Assembly (NCBI RefSeq): GCF_016906535.1
Contig: NC_057376.1
Location: 992,001-1,056,000, forward strand
DNA: 64,000 nucleotides
Source of the DNA: Rhizoctonia solani
Lineage: Eukaryota; Basidiomycota; Agaricomycetes; Cantharellales; Ceratobasidiaceae
Direction: 5' to 3'
Shown: positions 51,145-62,332 of the stretch, piece by piece
How the letters are laid out: each line of letters opens with the position of its first letter
Position numbering within the stretch: the stretch's first letter is position 1
Notes under the pieces: generated by a model
The model's input: the letters and a program-made list of their open reading frames with translations, nothing else
What the model was told of the DNA's origin: nothing
The model's database searches: none
Program-made: the position numbers and the translations under genes

Positions 51145-53104
51145 ATGAAGTCCGTCGCTCCAAAACTTGCGTTGGGACTGTTGGCGGGCCCCACATTCCA
51201 ATTGGCCAACGCCCTCCGCATACCTGTCCAGAGACGAGATGCGACCAAACACACCTCGCTATTCGCCGCTCACAGCACACATCTCAACTCTCCTCCCTCA
51301 CTGGTCAGTGCCGGTGCCGACCCGACTGACGATTCCGATATTACAAACTTCAACAATATGTTTTATACGACCAACCTCACGATAGCAGGAGTCGGTGAGT
51401 GTAGTCTTCATCATACCAACACGGTCTAGAACTCATCCCGTCCATAGAGGTACCCGTGCAACTCGATACTGGCTCAACCGATCTCTGGGTCTATCCTGTT
51501 GCTCATCCAGGTCTTTTCGCCAATGTTCACAACTTCACCAATGTCCCAGTCGGTGTCCGTTATGGGAAGGGTTCAGTTGACGGCCATCTTGCTGTGACCA
51601 ACGTATCGTTCGCTGGATTCGACGTAGACGACCAGGCGTTCATCGCGGTAACATCGGCAAAAGACATGGATACATGTTCAAACAGGGAACTTATGGTATT
51701 ATGGGCTTGGGCTTCGACACCCTCTCAAACATCGCCCGTGCTGTTCAAACCAATTATAACGCTACCTGGGGACGTAGTCTGCTCAGCAACCTCTTCTTAC
51801 AAGAGCCCAACACACCCAACCATATTGCGTTTGCCCTAGAGCGTGCCAATGATCTGGACGATATGGCACATGGTGCTTTCGATATTGGTGAAATTCTTCC
51901 CCAATATGCCGCTGTTAATCACTCCTCGCCAATCTCTCTTTGGCCCGAAAACACCAATCGCTGGACTGTCCTTCTCGATGGCATGTCCGTCAATAGTTCC
52001 CCGGTGCAACTCAACAGTACTTTCGAAGGCGATAACGAATCAGACCCCCCTGAAGGAAAGAGTCTTGCACTCCTTGATACTGGCGCAAGCCTAGGACTAT
52101 TGCCCAAGTGGGCTGTAGACGCCATCTATGGACATATCCCTGGCAGTGTTTATTTGCACAATGATGGCCTTTGGATAAGTCCGTGTATGGCAGAAGCAAA
52201 CGTTACTTTTACGATAGGGTATGTAGTATTTTCTGGTGTCTTTTACAAACCTTGACATTCTTTTTAGTGGTATAACCGTCCCAATTCACCCACTTGACCT
52301 CACCATCCCTGGGAAATTCACCATTAATGGAACTGAACAAACATTATGCTACAATGCGTTCCAGTTCCTTACTATCAACATCTGCCGTTTGATTTCCTAC
52401 TTGGAGACTCCTTCCTACGTAACGTCTATGCTGTCTATGATTTCGGTGACTTTGACGCAAGCGGAAATATGGGCAAACCTTACATCAAGCTTCTCCCACT
52501 TACCGACCCCGTAGCCGCCAGTGCAAGCTTCAAGAAGAATCGCGCAGCCACTCTCGCTCAACTTCCCTCAGAGGGCGACGCGAGTAAACTTCCTGGTGCT
52601 GGTTCTCCTGTTCCAAAGTCGTCGACCCCTGGATCCGCATCTACGCCCACGCCCACAGCTCCGACCACGACTACGACCACGACTACGACCTCAGCGATCA
52701 ATTCTAATGCTGCGACCAATTCGAAAGCCAGCTCCGATCCTATCGCCAACGTCAATGTCAACGATGACACTGATTCCAGGCCTTCTTCAAAAGCAAACCT
52801 GGTCTCTGCGGTGTCCGACGACGACTCTGAGATTTCCAATACACTGGACAAGCTCATGAAGCTAGCCCCCATTGCCCTCGGCTTGCTCGGCCTCAACGTT
52901 GTATTACTCATCGGGCTGATTGTCATGGGCGGAGTTCTGATATCCAAACAACGAAAACAGGGCAAGGCATTGCCCACTGCTGTTGCCGGATCCAGTACGA
53001 GAGGAACATACGTACCTGTGACCAAGTTCCCCGAAGACGATGATGAGCGCTCGCACACTCCCGCTGGGAGGTACGATATGCCTCAGTATCGCGACAATGC
53101 CTGA
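51145..53104 (+). CDS. A1 aspartic protease with C-terminal membrane anchor (frameshifted)
   Basis: A pepsin-family endopeptidase with a signal peptide (MKSVAPKLALGLLAGPTFQL) and a propeptide. It has two catalytic aspartates, VQLDTGSTDLWVY and LALLDTGASLGLLPK, a flap-like VRYGKGSVDGHL, and GIMGLGFDTLSN. The end of the catalytic unit is FLLGDSFLRNVYAVYDFG. A Ser/Thr/Pro-rich stalk with a poly-Thr run precedes one membrane helix (IALGLLGLNVVLLIGLIVMG) and a short cytosolic tail, so this is probably a surface-anchored, yapsin-like protease. Introns lie near 51,393-51,448 and 52,219-52,267. The frame switches at about 51,674 (KDMDT to MFKQGTYG) and about 52,364 (CYNAFQ to VPYYQHLPFDF), each as one lost base. 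With those repaired all motifs are intact. Stop at 53,102-53,104. Confidence 0.82.
52659..52690 (+). repeat. ACG/ACC trinucleotide tract encoding poly-Thr
   Basis: A run of threonine codons in the protease stalk, read as TTTTTTTTT in the protein. It is likely O-glycosylated and prone to length change. Confidence 0.75.
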
Positions 53105-55871
53105 ACGGTCGGACACTCTACAGCCCAGCAGGTTTGAGGATGTACGTTTATAGAGTCTTGGCTTTGGTAGGCCTCTTGGTGGGACTCTTTGTGTTGTTAT
53201 GGCCCCCCGGACTTTTTTTTTCTACCCGGCTATTATGGGGATGTTGATACCATGTTTTGATTAGTGAAAGTTGTATCATGTAGTTGAAAATCAATTGCGA
53301 CTTACACGTATCACGTTGTTTATGTTTGATTATATACTATTGATAGTGTGGTGATTGTGCCTACTTTTACTCTCGAAAGATATGCATAATAAGAGATAGG
53401 TCCAGGAGATATGTACGCATATACTCACGCATTTGGCATGGAACACGAGTAGCTTCAACGCCATTGTTTAGCTGAATTGAATACCAAACCAAGTTCCAGA
53501 ACTAATCTACTGAAGAATAGTGCCTTTTACAGCGCATGCTAACTGTCAGATGAAGAGTATGTTCACCGCTCGTGTGCGTTATGTTGCATGGCACCTAGAC
53601 AGACGTGGTTAGGCTTATAAGTCTTGGCGCTAACCTAACTTGTGTCCGTGCTTGAGGACGTCTGCATTTAATTCAGGGCCACGCGATTTTTGTGCGGGAA
53701 CATATTCTACAGTATCACGAGCTACGCTTCGAACTAACGAGCCACGATACACTTGCTCGGGTAGATAAGCCGAGCTGATGCTATGTCTTACCCCAGCTAA
53801 GGAGCTCATGTGCTCCCAGTCTTTGGGACTACAAACCTCCTTATTTGCTCTACTACACCGGACTCATATACTGGGAGCTTTGAGAGGTATCTCCACAATA
53901 TTTATTTCTAGGGAAGCCAACTTTTCTACGATGTCCTTCATACCATCATCTTAGCATACCTTGCTTGGTATCTATTAATCTACCTTTAAACATACCTGAC
54001 TAGTTAAACCCAAGAGATATTTCACAGGCCGCCCATCCAAAGATATCGTTTTCCCGCTACCTCATACCCTAATGGCTGTTAATTCGGATGGTTTCAACTC
54101 TATTAGAAAGACTTCCATCACCGTGACGGTAAGTCTCGAATGAATATTCACCCAACTCTCGGGTGCCTACTTCTCACATGCCCCACTCGCGTTGTGTGCT
54201 AATGATACGTCTGCACCGTTTGATCCTCCTGTCCTCGAAACTATTGCACTTTAAATGAGCCATGCTCCGAACGTGAGAGTCCGAACGAGCTTCCGACTTG
54301 TCTTGTCATTCGGACCAGGCCGCTCTGATTTTGGTCCGCGTTCCCACTCCAATGTCTTGATTAACACCCATATTGACCCTGTCGTATGTGGCGAATCCTT
54401 ACCTCACAATCAGACTTTATGACACTCAGATTTCGATCGAGTTCATAGCTCAGCGCACAATTAAGCACCGCGACAAATTTGATCCGGTCGAGAGTCAAGG
54501 AAGTCACACGCCTTAATGACATCAAACGAAACTGTGCTTCGTGGAAAAGACTAATGGGTTCTTGAGGAGTGTAAAAGTAGACTCGGCATGGCTTTCGGAA
54601 TTTTACATACCTAAACATTGCATCTAGTTTAAACCGTATGCCTCTTGGGTTGATTATTCCTCATAGAATGGCGAGCATTACAACATAAGATTACTATATT
54701 TTAGCTTGCGTCAGTTATTCAGAACGTGTATGTTCGCTAAATGCGATCTATATAATAAGTTTATGAGACAGCCATCTTAATATTATCTTTCAGTTTGAAT
54801 ACACAGGCAGAGCCATCGTTCGTTGATAAAGGGACGCGATAAAGCTGATTTGTTTCAGAATCGATCTTGCCTCCTGCTCCCCCTTGTACTTTTATCGGAA
54901 ACTAGTGGCAACCTGTATGCTTCTGTAAAGCGCTGGATCACGACAACTAAAGTCATCCTAACTAACTTATTTTGCTTATTGTCGCTCGAAGGGTCTTGGT
55001 CCACGGCCATTTGATTCATTTGACTCCACCTGTTGTACGGCATATGCGCACCCCCTTTGTTAATCGATTTGTCCCGTACCCTCCCTATCACCAAATGTGT
55101 TAGCATACATCCGTTTACCCCTTCCGAATCCTCGCTCACCCACCCATCCAATTCTTGACCAGACACCCTCGTCATGACTCTGATGGATACAGTACTAAAT
55201 GTACGATGGGCGGAACTACGGTTCAACTTGTTTGTATAACTTATAGATTTGTCCGGATATGTAAGACTGGTTTAACCTGCTTATCGTTTCAGTTGTGTCT
55301 TTATATATCGTTCATTTTCCCGCACCTGGACTGACAGTTCAACCTGTGCTCTGATCGGGTTGTCCGTGTATACGATGCATTTTTGTGTAGATATATGCGA
55401 GTCTATCTGAGACCGTTATGACGACACCCATTGATTCGTAGCGCGGTACAAATGGGGGAGCCTGGGGCCTCCTTAGCGACCTAGGTCTGTCGGCTGGGTC
55501 GCCCGAGACAGCGATCGCCCGGATCTAAGGCTTGGGTAGTAGAGAACCACGAAGTCGACAAATACACTGGGCCGTATTGTTAGGGGTCGTGGTTGGGGAA
55601 CCGAAAAGTGCGAGTTGATCCCCAGAGCCTCGCCCTCGCGTGTCTGGGATGGTTCATTGAGAGGCTCATATGACCGCAAGTCCCCACCATGATGTTGTAA
55701 GCCAAGTATCGCATGTGAAGCGTGCACTATTAAACTAGAAATATAGATAAGAGGCAAGAATTCATTGTGGACACATGACGGCCATTATCACCTTTATGTT
55801 TGGAGAACCTCGATTACGTTATAATGAGTATACATTGGATCTAGAAACCGGCCTATGGAGGGAACAAAGAT

Positions 55872-55888
55872 AATCAAGTCACGACACC
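55872..55888. repeat. 17-bp direct repeat, copy 1
   Basis: AATCAAGTCACGACACC, identical to the copy at 56,021-56,037 in the same orientation, with starts 149 bases apart. No clear inverted repeats border the interval. Confidence 0.85.
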
Positions 55889-56020
55889 TGACCGGCTACC
55901 CTTTTCGGTTCCTTTGTGGTTTCGCTCTCCTTGTAGCTCTGTACGGTTTGGTCTCTCTTGCGAGCGGTTTGCCTTGTTCGCATGTAGCTCGTATTGCTTA
56001 TATGGACGTCTATTAAAAAA

Positions 56021-56037
56021 AATCAAGTCACGACACC
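56021..56037. repeat. 17-bp direct repeat, copy 2
   Basis: A second perfect copy of AATCAAGTCACGACACC. It follows an A-run, and the sequence between copies is not coding. Confidence 0.85.
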
Positions 56038-56321
56038 ATAAGGCAACCCTATTTCTGAGATGATTTGGGCTCCAAGTTCCCCACTTAGAAACGAATAAGT
56101 TAGAATGACCCCTTAATTAATAGAAAGACCTTGTTATACATGTTTATACATGAAGAGGACACACATTAAAATATCATAGGGGATCGACCACTAGGGAGCC
56201 CTTTATCATTGGCCTGGAACGCACACACTTCTTTTCTTGGTTGATGTTTAGTTCAGAGTAACGACAAGATTAGTCCTATAATTAAGATGTACTAGTACAA
56301 CACAAAGTAGTATATGGGCAC

Positions 56322-57106
56322 CTAAGCCCGCTTGTTCGCTTCATTTTGAACCTTGCCGGCAGCGTCGGCACGTTCGCGCAACCTCCCTCTTCGCTTCATC
56401 CGTCTTTTTGCTCGACCAACCAATCCACTCCAGCCAAGTCTTCTTTGCTTTATTCGCCTGCTTTTCGGCATCCGACTTCAGTTCACCAGCTTTTGCCTCA
56501 GCATCGTGCTTGGCGCCCTCAGCGCGCCCCAAGAATGAGTTGTATGCGCCCTTGGCCTCGCCCGTACCTGGTCCACCTTTGCAGCTGACTTGTCGTACAG
56601 GCTAGCTGCATTCACAGCAGCTTTATCTTTAGCCCTTTCCGCATCCTTCTGTAAATCTGTCACCTTTTCCGAGGCGGCGTTGCGAGCCTCGCTGAGTTTG
56701 GCATTTGCCTGACCCTGTTGCATTTGGGTTAGGCGCGCTTGAGCGAATGGCTAGGATTCGCCACCAACCTGAAGACGCTTCGCCTCGGAATTTACATCTT
56801 GTTTAAGGTCGCTCCCTTCCCCAGATTGTGTCAAGTAGTAGATGCCTCCTCCTCCAATAGCTAGTAAGCCAAGGATTAGTGGTAGCGAGGACCCTCCAGA
56901 CTTTTGACCGGAGGGCGGCGGCGGTGGTGGTGGTGGTGGAGGAGGCGGGGCAGATGAAGGTGGAGGGATCGTAGCCATCCTACGCTATTTGACCAACCTA
57001 TACATTAGTTGATGCCAGCCATCGAGGAGTTGGATCTTACGCCAACTACAGCGGGGATGCGCCGGATAGCAACGCGGGTAACTGGTGCTCGAGCAAGGTA
57101 AGACAT
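56322..57106 (-). CDS. Small mitochondrial-type membrane protein with poly-Pro and Ala/Lys-rich coiled coil (frameshifted)
   Basis: An upstream exon at 57,106 encodes MSYLARAPVTRVAIRRIPAV, a good mitochondrial presequence (Arg-rich, no acids). It is spliced to RRMATIPPPSSAPP, a run of 12 prolines, and a helix (LPLILGLLAIGGGGIYYL). The remainder is an Ala/Lys/Glu-rich amphipathic helix: KLSEARNAASEKVTDLQKDA, DKAAVNAASLYDKSAAK, GELKSDAEKQANKAKK. A 54-nt intron explains an apparent in-frame TAG after RLQVGGES. Missing bases are inferred at 56,561-56,563 (VDQVR to GEAKGAYNSF) and about 56,375 (VAR to ERADAAGKVQ). With these the protein ends VQNEANKRA at 56,322. Similar Agaricomycete proteins carry the annotation calcofluor-white-hypersensitive; function is unknown. 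Confidence 0.65.
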
Positions 57107-57314
57107 GGCGAACAAATGAGACTAGAGACAGATGAAGTGAAGTTAGGGTGAAGCTGCTATTGCTTGCCTATTTATGCTGCTTTGAAGAGCGATGACGAGG
57201 ATCATAGCTCGCAAGACGTCATAAATGTCTGACCCTGCACGTGATTGTCATTACGCCCTTATCCAATGTACCTGGGTTCGCCGCTCGCGATTGGTTACAC
57301 GACAGTAGTCAATT

Positions 57315-58482
57315 TCAATCAGCATATATCGAGCGATATAACATTGCTATATTACGGGTTGGATACAGAGAAAATACGTTCCGCGCTAGCTTCCAACATT
57401 CGCCCCATATCCACTGTCTGGCTCTATTCCCTTCACCTCGCAGCAAGAGGAGCTGGTCGGTGTATTCTGGGGTCAGATCGCCTTTCTCTACATCTTCTTC
57501 TTTGAAAAGATGTTTATGAGCTCGTACGTATGCAGGGTAAACGATTTGCTCCCAGTAGTTGGGGGGGTCGCGCCAAAGCGATCCCTCTGCCCCATCGGAT
57601 TGAACTGCCGATGTTAATTTCATTATCATTCTGTTAGAGTTCCAGTCGACTAACCCGCTGTGTGATACCCGTGACGTTCATATCTTCGTTTTCGGAGGAC
57701 TTCTTCGGGCACATGTATGAATATCTTAACGTCAAGTTTTTCTACTATTTCCTGTAAGGTCATTAGATTAATCCTGGGTTTGATCATCCTCAACAACATC
57801 ACCTTATCCCAATATAATAAAAATCCATCGAGTAGTGCCCATGTAACTTTGAAACCTTTGGCGGCCCATCGGCCTTCCACCTCTTGGAACTGTACCTTTA
57901 ATCGTTCCAACGTGCCCTGAGAAACTGGCACCTATCCCAAACCTCCTTCAGCTGCTGTGATGCCCGTAGCCAAGAAGTACGTACCTCACGCTGCTCGTTC
58001 AAGTGGTCATGCGAGGAATGGGAATCTGGAAGTACACCGTGGTCTTTTACGTGTTCAAGAGACGCACGTAGCCTGGGCCAGTCAATAGCACCAGGGGCAT
58101 CGTCCCAGTCTTGAACTTTATAGATAGGATGGACGGGGATCTGGTCCCATGGCTATGCAGGAGTTCCACTTCTATTAGTGCTTCTTATGGAAAATAATAT
58201 CAAAAAGACACCCTTACCGGTGCAAAGTCCTAGGTGAGCTTTCAGCAGGGGTACACGAAGAGGGTGATTGCTCACGTACATCCTGGTGGATTATAAAACT
58301 ATTAGGCAGGATGTTATGTAGATATTTCGTGAGCGTTGTCTTTCCGGAACAGGTTGGGCCGCTGTTTGTTATTAAATGTTACTCGTACATCATACAGTGT
58401 GCATGCGTGAAGGAAACGAGACCAACCCAATACCCACTAACAGGACCTTCTTCTTTGGTTCAGCTTGCGACATTCTAGACAT
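57315..58482 (-). CDS. nrk1: Nicotinamide riboside kinase (Nrk1-type)
   Basis: Phosphorylates nicotinamide riboside to NMN in NAD salvage. The P-loop is built by splicing: KKVLLVGIG joins GPTCSGKTTLTKYLHN, giving G-x-x-x-x-GKT. Then LPNSFIIHQD, a 12-nt exon coding DFAP, and PWDQIPVHPIYKVQDWDDAP complete the conserved QDDF-x-P motif and Asp-Trp-Asp substrate region. ALLDGFLLYWDKV is the second conserved motif of NRKs. HVPEEVLRKRRYERHGYHTA and DPPNYWEQIVYPAYVRAHK form the lid and adenine side. The start MSRMSQAEPKKK is at 58,482, with a second ATG at 58,473. The stop is at 57,315; the last 40 residues are weakly conserved and an extra intron may exist there. Frame is intact. Confidence 0.88.
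58218..58229 (-). other. 12-nt microexon of NRK
   Basis: GACTTTGCACCG, preceded by CACCTAG and followed by GTAAGG. It encodes DFAP and is needed to join IIHQD to PWDQIPVHP into the family motif QDDF. Confidence 0.85.
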
Positions 58483-59763
58483 GTACTTATCGGACCTTTT
58501 ATAAATTAACACCAGTTTAGCTTGTTCGTATTCTGTAAGTGGTTGACGAGTGAAACGGCAAGGTGATCGAGGGTGAATGCGAGTAAAGAACATCACGTGG
58601 CTTCGGAATTATTGCTAATGAAACATTTACTTTTTGCTGAGATGACGGACCGAATGTAACGCCAGCCCTACGAACGTCGATACATGCATTGAATACCGTG
58701 TATGGTTACTCAGTAGTTGTATGTACTTATCGCCGTATTCGGTTATTTGCGCTTGGTCCTCTGTCCTGATACGTCTTATTCATTCTAAACCTGACATTCT
58801 GTGAGACATACCTGAACCATACCTCGGATGGGAGGAGGCTCCAGTAGAACCGTTGCATTCTTTTTGGTTGTTTGGCTATCAAACTGGCCTCATCTCACCT
58901 ACCATGTCCTTAAACCCACATTCATATGTACAGCGGGACTATATTTAGAGCAGATTTATATTGGAAGAACTCTGGTAGAGCGCTTATTGAGCCGATATTT
59001 TCTGGCCAAGTCACTATACAGCTACTCTTTCAGCTTATAAAAATCCGATCTGATTAGATGACTAGCAGTGCCTAGCACCGTTTCGTTAGCAAACAGTTTG
59101 ATCGAGAATTACCCACCAGCTTGATTCTCCTGTCTCTGGACGTTTAGCTGTCTTTATTCATCACTGACACACTTACAACGGACCCACCTACACTACAGGC
59201 AGGTGTCCATATACCTTATCGAGAGAGGCCAGTAGCTCGGTTCCTGCCCTATTGACAAAACTCGTGGGATAGCTAAGTATAGACAAGACCCGCAGGCCTT
59301 ACTTGACAGCATCTGGTGATTGCCCCGATCCTACCCCGCGTTAGGCGAGATACAGTCGCTGTTAAAATCTGCCAGTAAGTCTAAACGATTGATCTACCCT
59401 GACCATGTCATATAGTATCTCCTGCGTGATACTGTGCTGACCCACTGACAGGAAGGCTTAGTCCTTAACGACTGTTCTACCTCTGCCGTCCTTAAAAATA
59501 GATACCAGCGGCATCTAGGTTTCTTGTATTAGGGAGTCGGATCGTTGACCGGATTTCTATCCAAGGGCCGGATTATCCGACGAGAGTCGAGCTGTCGTAT
59601 GTAACTTTCGTAGATGCCTGACTAACTGACACACAAGTCACTCAGGGGACTAGATCCTTGGCCCTAATATATAATCTGCCGTTTTGAGGGAGGATGTCCA
59701 TTCCATCACCGTGTTCTGAGTCCTCCTAGCCCACCCGGGCCATCGTTTCAGCCTCCCGCAAAC
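58483..59763. other. Divergent intergenic region, NRK and MFS transporter
   Basis: About 1.3 kb without a recognised gene. The frame at 58,828-59,040 (plus) is 70 codons and hydrophobic in part, but has no start context, intron or family support. The promoters of both flanking genes must lie here. Confidence 0.45.
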
Positions 59764-61844
59764 ATGACGAACCGTAAGTTCCAGTGTGCTTGGCTCGAGT
59801 GCATTGTCTAATGATCACTATATAGCCACTCCCGAAATCACGCAAGTGGTGGAAGCAGTACCCGGTACGACGACACCCATCAGCCAGGCTAGTACCTCTA
59901 CTGTGAATTCGTCAACTGATCCTTCTCCCGCTAAAGTCGAGGAGAAAATCCGGCGATTTGACTTTGGATTCATCCCTATTCCTACATATCTGCGCCATCA
60001 CCCAGAAAAGCCCTTTCATTTCACGCTGGCGCTAAATATTTTCTTCGGAATCGCGAGCACACTGAGTGGGTAGCTCGTTTTCATTTTAACCACTTTACTG
60101 AAATTTCTTCTTTTCTAGCTGTAGGGAATCTGTACTACTGCCAGCCGATTCTTGGTTAGTACATGTTTGATTATGAGAGTGTTGTGAAACTTACATCATG
60201 ATAGTTCGACTCGCGCAGTCGTTTGGCGTCACAGATGAGGAAATCACCATAATCCCTACCCTGACACAGGCCGGGTGAGTGTCAGTTAATGTTTGTAGAT
60301 TATTTGCTTTCTAAATATCACCTCTGTTGTAGGTATGCGGTCGGCTTGCTACTTATTAGCCCACTCGGAGACCTAGTTCGTCGTCGACAACTTTTGCTTT
60401 TGCTTGGATGTATGATCGGCGCATTCACTCTTGGACTCGCGCTTGCTCCATCTAAGAACATTTTCGGCGGGCTTTCATTCGTAATGGGGGTTTTTACTGT
60501 CGTACCCCAGATCATGATCCCCTTGGCAGCAGACTTGGCACCCCCGGAACGACGTGCATCTGCTATTTCGATCGTCCTCTCTGGACTTTTGCTCGGTATT
60601 CTATTTGCTCGAGTAATATCAGGAATCATTGCCAACTTCGCTAGCTGGCGAATCATATATTGGATATCATGCGGTCTACAGTTCGGTAACGTTTTTGCAA
60701 TGTGGCTGTTTGTGCCCGACTACCCAGCCAAGAATACTGGCCTTTCTTACCTCGGTATTCTATATACGATGGCACGCTACGCGGTCACTGAGCCAACCCT
60801 TATTCAATGTTGTTTGATTGGATTCCTTTCATCCGCAGTTTTTGTCAACTTTTGGGTTAACTTGACTTTCCTTTTGGACGATGCCCCATACAACTATTCA
60901 ACGTAAGTTCCTCAATGATTTTGGTTAAGCACCTGTTCAATTAAACTTTGGAATAGACTAGGAATCGGCCTCTTTGGGCTGATTGGTATGATGGGAGTTA
61001 TGACAGCGCCGTTGGTTGGCCGATTTGTTGACAAACTCGATGGTTGGACGACAACCATGATTGCCATCATGGGTGGTATCGGATTCCAGGCCATATACAC
61101 AGGGGCAGCGGGGATAAACATCGGTGCTGTCGTTGTCGCATGCTTCGGTGAGCCAGACCTGCTTCTATGATTTTGTCCTCCTAACATCCAGGGATCTAGG
61201 TATCGATGTCGCATCACAAATGAACCAGGTTTCCAATTCAAGTCGCATATATGCGTTAGTTCACAACTATGCGTTCCTTAATCACTTTAATCATACTCTC
61301 CCTTCTAGCATCGAACCTTTAGCGCGGGCTCGAATGAACGCCGTATTTATCATTTCGGTGGGTGATTCGTGCCAAGTATTCTGTGCCAAGACTAAGACGA
61401 AATATATTTTTCAATTTTATAGTTGTTCCTCGTACGTATCCACGAGGCGATGTCTGAGAATTTCAATAAACATCTCACATCTCATAATTTCTATAGGGTC
61501 AGGTCATGGGAACTTCCGTCGGCACACAAGTGTACTTGAAGTACGGCTGGCGGCCTAGCGGTGCTCTCGCCCTCGGGTTTTACGGATTGCAACTGATATT
61601 GTTATTCATTCGTGGCCCTAAAGTTGGACGTAAGACATGGCTTGGATGGAAAGCTGCACCAAAGGAGCCGGAGGCTGCAGCGCCTAACCAGGCCCAGGCA
61701 CGGGCAGAGAAGGATGCCGAAGCACAGGAGGTCCGCCAGGTTGAAACTCCTAACCTCACGCCTAGTTTGGTTTGGTTGGTTTCAGTTCATTTCGCCCATG
61801 TGAGTGCTGAAATTCTACTGGTGCCTCAGCTTTTAACCTACTGA
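59764..61844 (+). CDS. Major facilitator superfamily transporter
   Basis: A twelve-helix MFS membrane transporter. The first coding exon is only 10 nt (ATG ACG AAC C), followed by PTPEITQVVEAVPG and a basic region RRFDFGFIPIPTYLRHHPEK. The first membrane segments hold ASTLSAVGNLYYCQPILVRL, similar to the ANLYYAQPLL motif of bacterial drug/arabinose-efflux permeases. SPLGDLVRRRQLLLLLGCMI is the MFS signature (G-x-x-x-D-R-x-G-R variant). FSWRIIYWI, NFWVNLTFLL and MMGVMTAPLVGRFVDKLDGW mark later helices. A 9-nt exon (LFL) at 61,423-61,431 sits between IIS and GQVMGTSVGTQVYLKYGW. The C-terminal tail after KTWLGWKAAP is Ala/Glu-rich. About nine introns; frame intact. Substrate unknown. Confidence 0.85.
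61423..61431 (+). other. 9-nt microexon of the MFS gene
   Basis: TTGTTCCTC, preceded by TTTTATAG and followed by GTACGT. It supplies LFL to the helix motif NAVFIISLFLGQVMGTSVG; both flanking junctions are phase 0. Confidence 0.8.
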
Positions 61845-62332
61845 AATGCAAACAATACTGTTAGCACGAACTTTGAGCAAATCAGCAGATTTCAATGTCT
61901 GGATCCCCATTTATTATGTATCATGCCAGCGAATTTCGCATAGTTAATTACTCATATGCATAAATTGTACTATACCAATATTTCACTCCGGACCCATTGT
62001 TGACCTTATTTGAAGCCCCAGTCATATCTAAGCGGCGATTCATTGGTATCACGCGCGTAATCAGCATTTGAGATCACATGGCCTCCGGTCTTCGTGATGC
62101 TTCCGCTTCACTCGCATCTAGAGACATGATGGACAATTTGTCAAATCTAGTAAGATATCGTTACATGGAAAGCTTCGTAGGGTTTGTGGAATTTCGTGTG
62201 ATTGATCGTATCCGAGCGCTCGTTGCGCTATCGCTTAGCACAGCACAATCGAATCCTTAATAATACGACCCAACGCCAGCGCTGCCTCGAGTCAGTTGAT
62301 CTTACCCTTCCCCACACGCAGGGTCGGTTGAG
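61845..62332. other. Intergenic region upstream of the GPCR
   Basis: About 490 bases between two plus-strand genes. A 60-codon frame at 62,078 is random-looking. It presumably contains the GPCR promoter. Confidence 0.45.

Larger units (their letters stand above)
53105..56321. other. 3.2-kb intergenic region without a clear gene
   Basis: The left end is the protease 3' UTR. Short frames occur but lack introns and motifs. The best is 54,361-54,618 on the minus strand (85 codons), where FHEAQFRLMSLRRVTSLTLD looks protein-like and could be a fragment of an LRR/F-box-type gene; I cannot confirm it. A 17-bp direct repeat is near 55,872 and 56,021. No transposon ends were recognised. Confidence 0.5.

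Noticed and set aside
56751..56780. In-frame stop after RLQVGGES in the mitochondrial protein
   Set aside because: The stop lies inside a plausible 54-nt intron (GTTGGT...CAACAG with a CTAAC branch site), so it is not a nonsense mutation.
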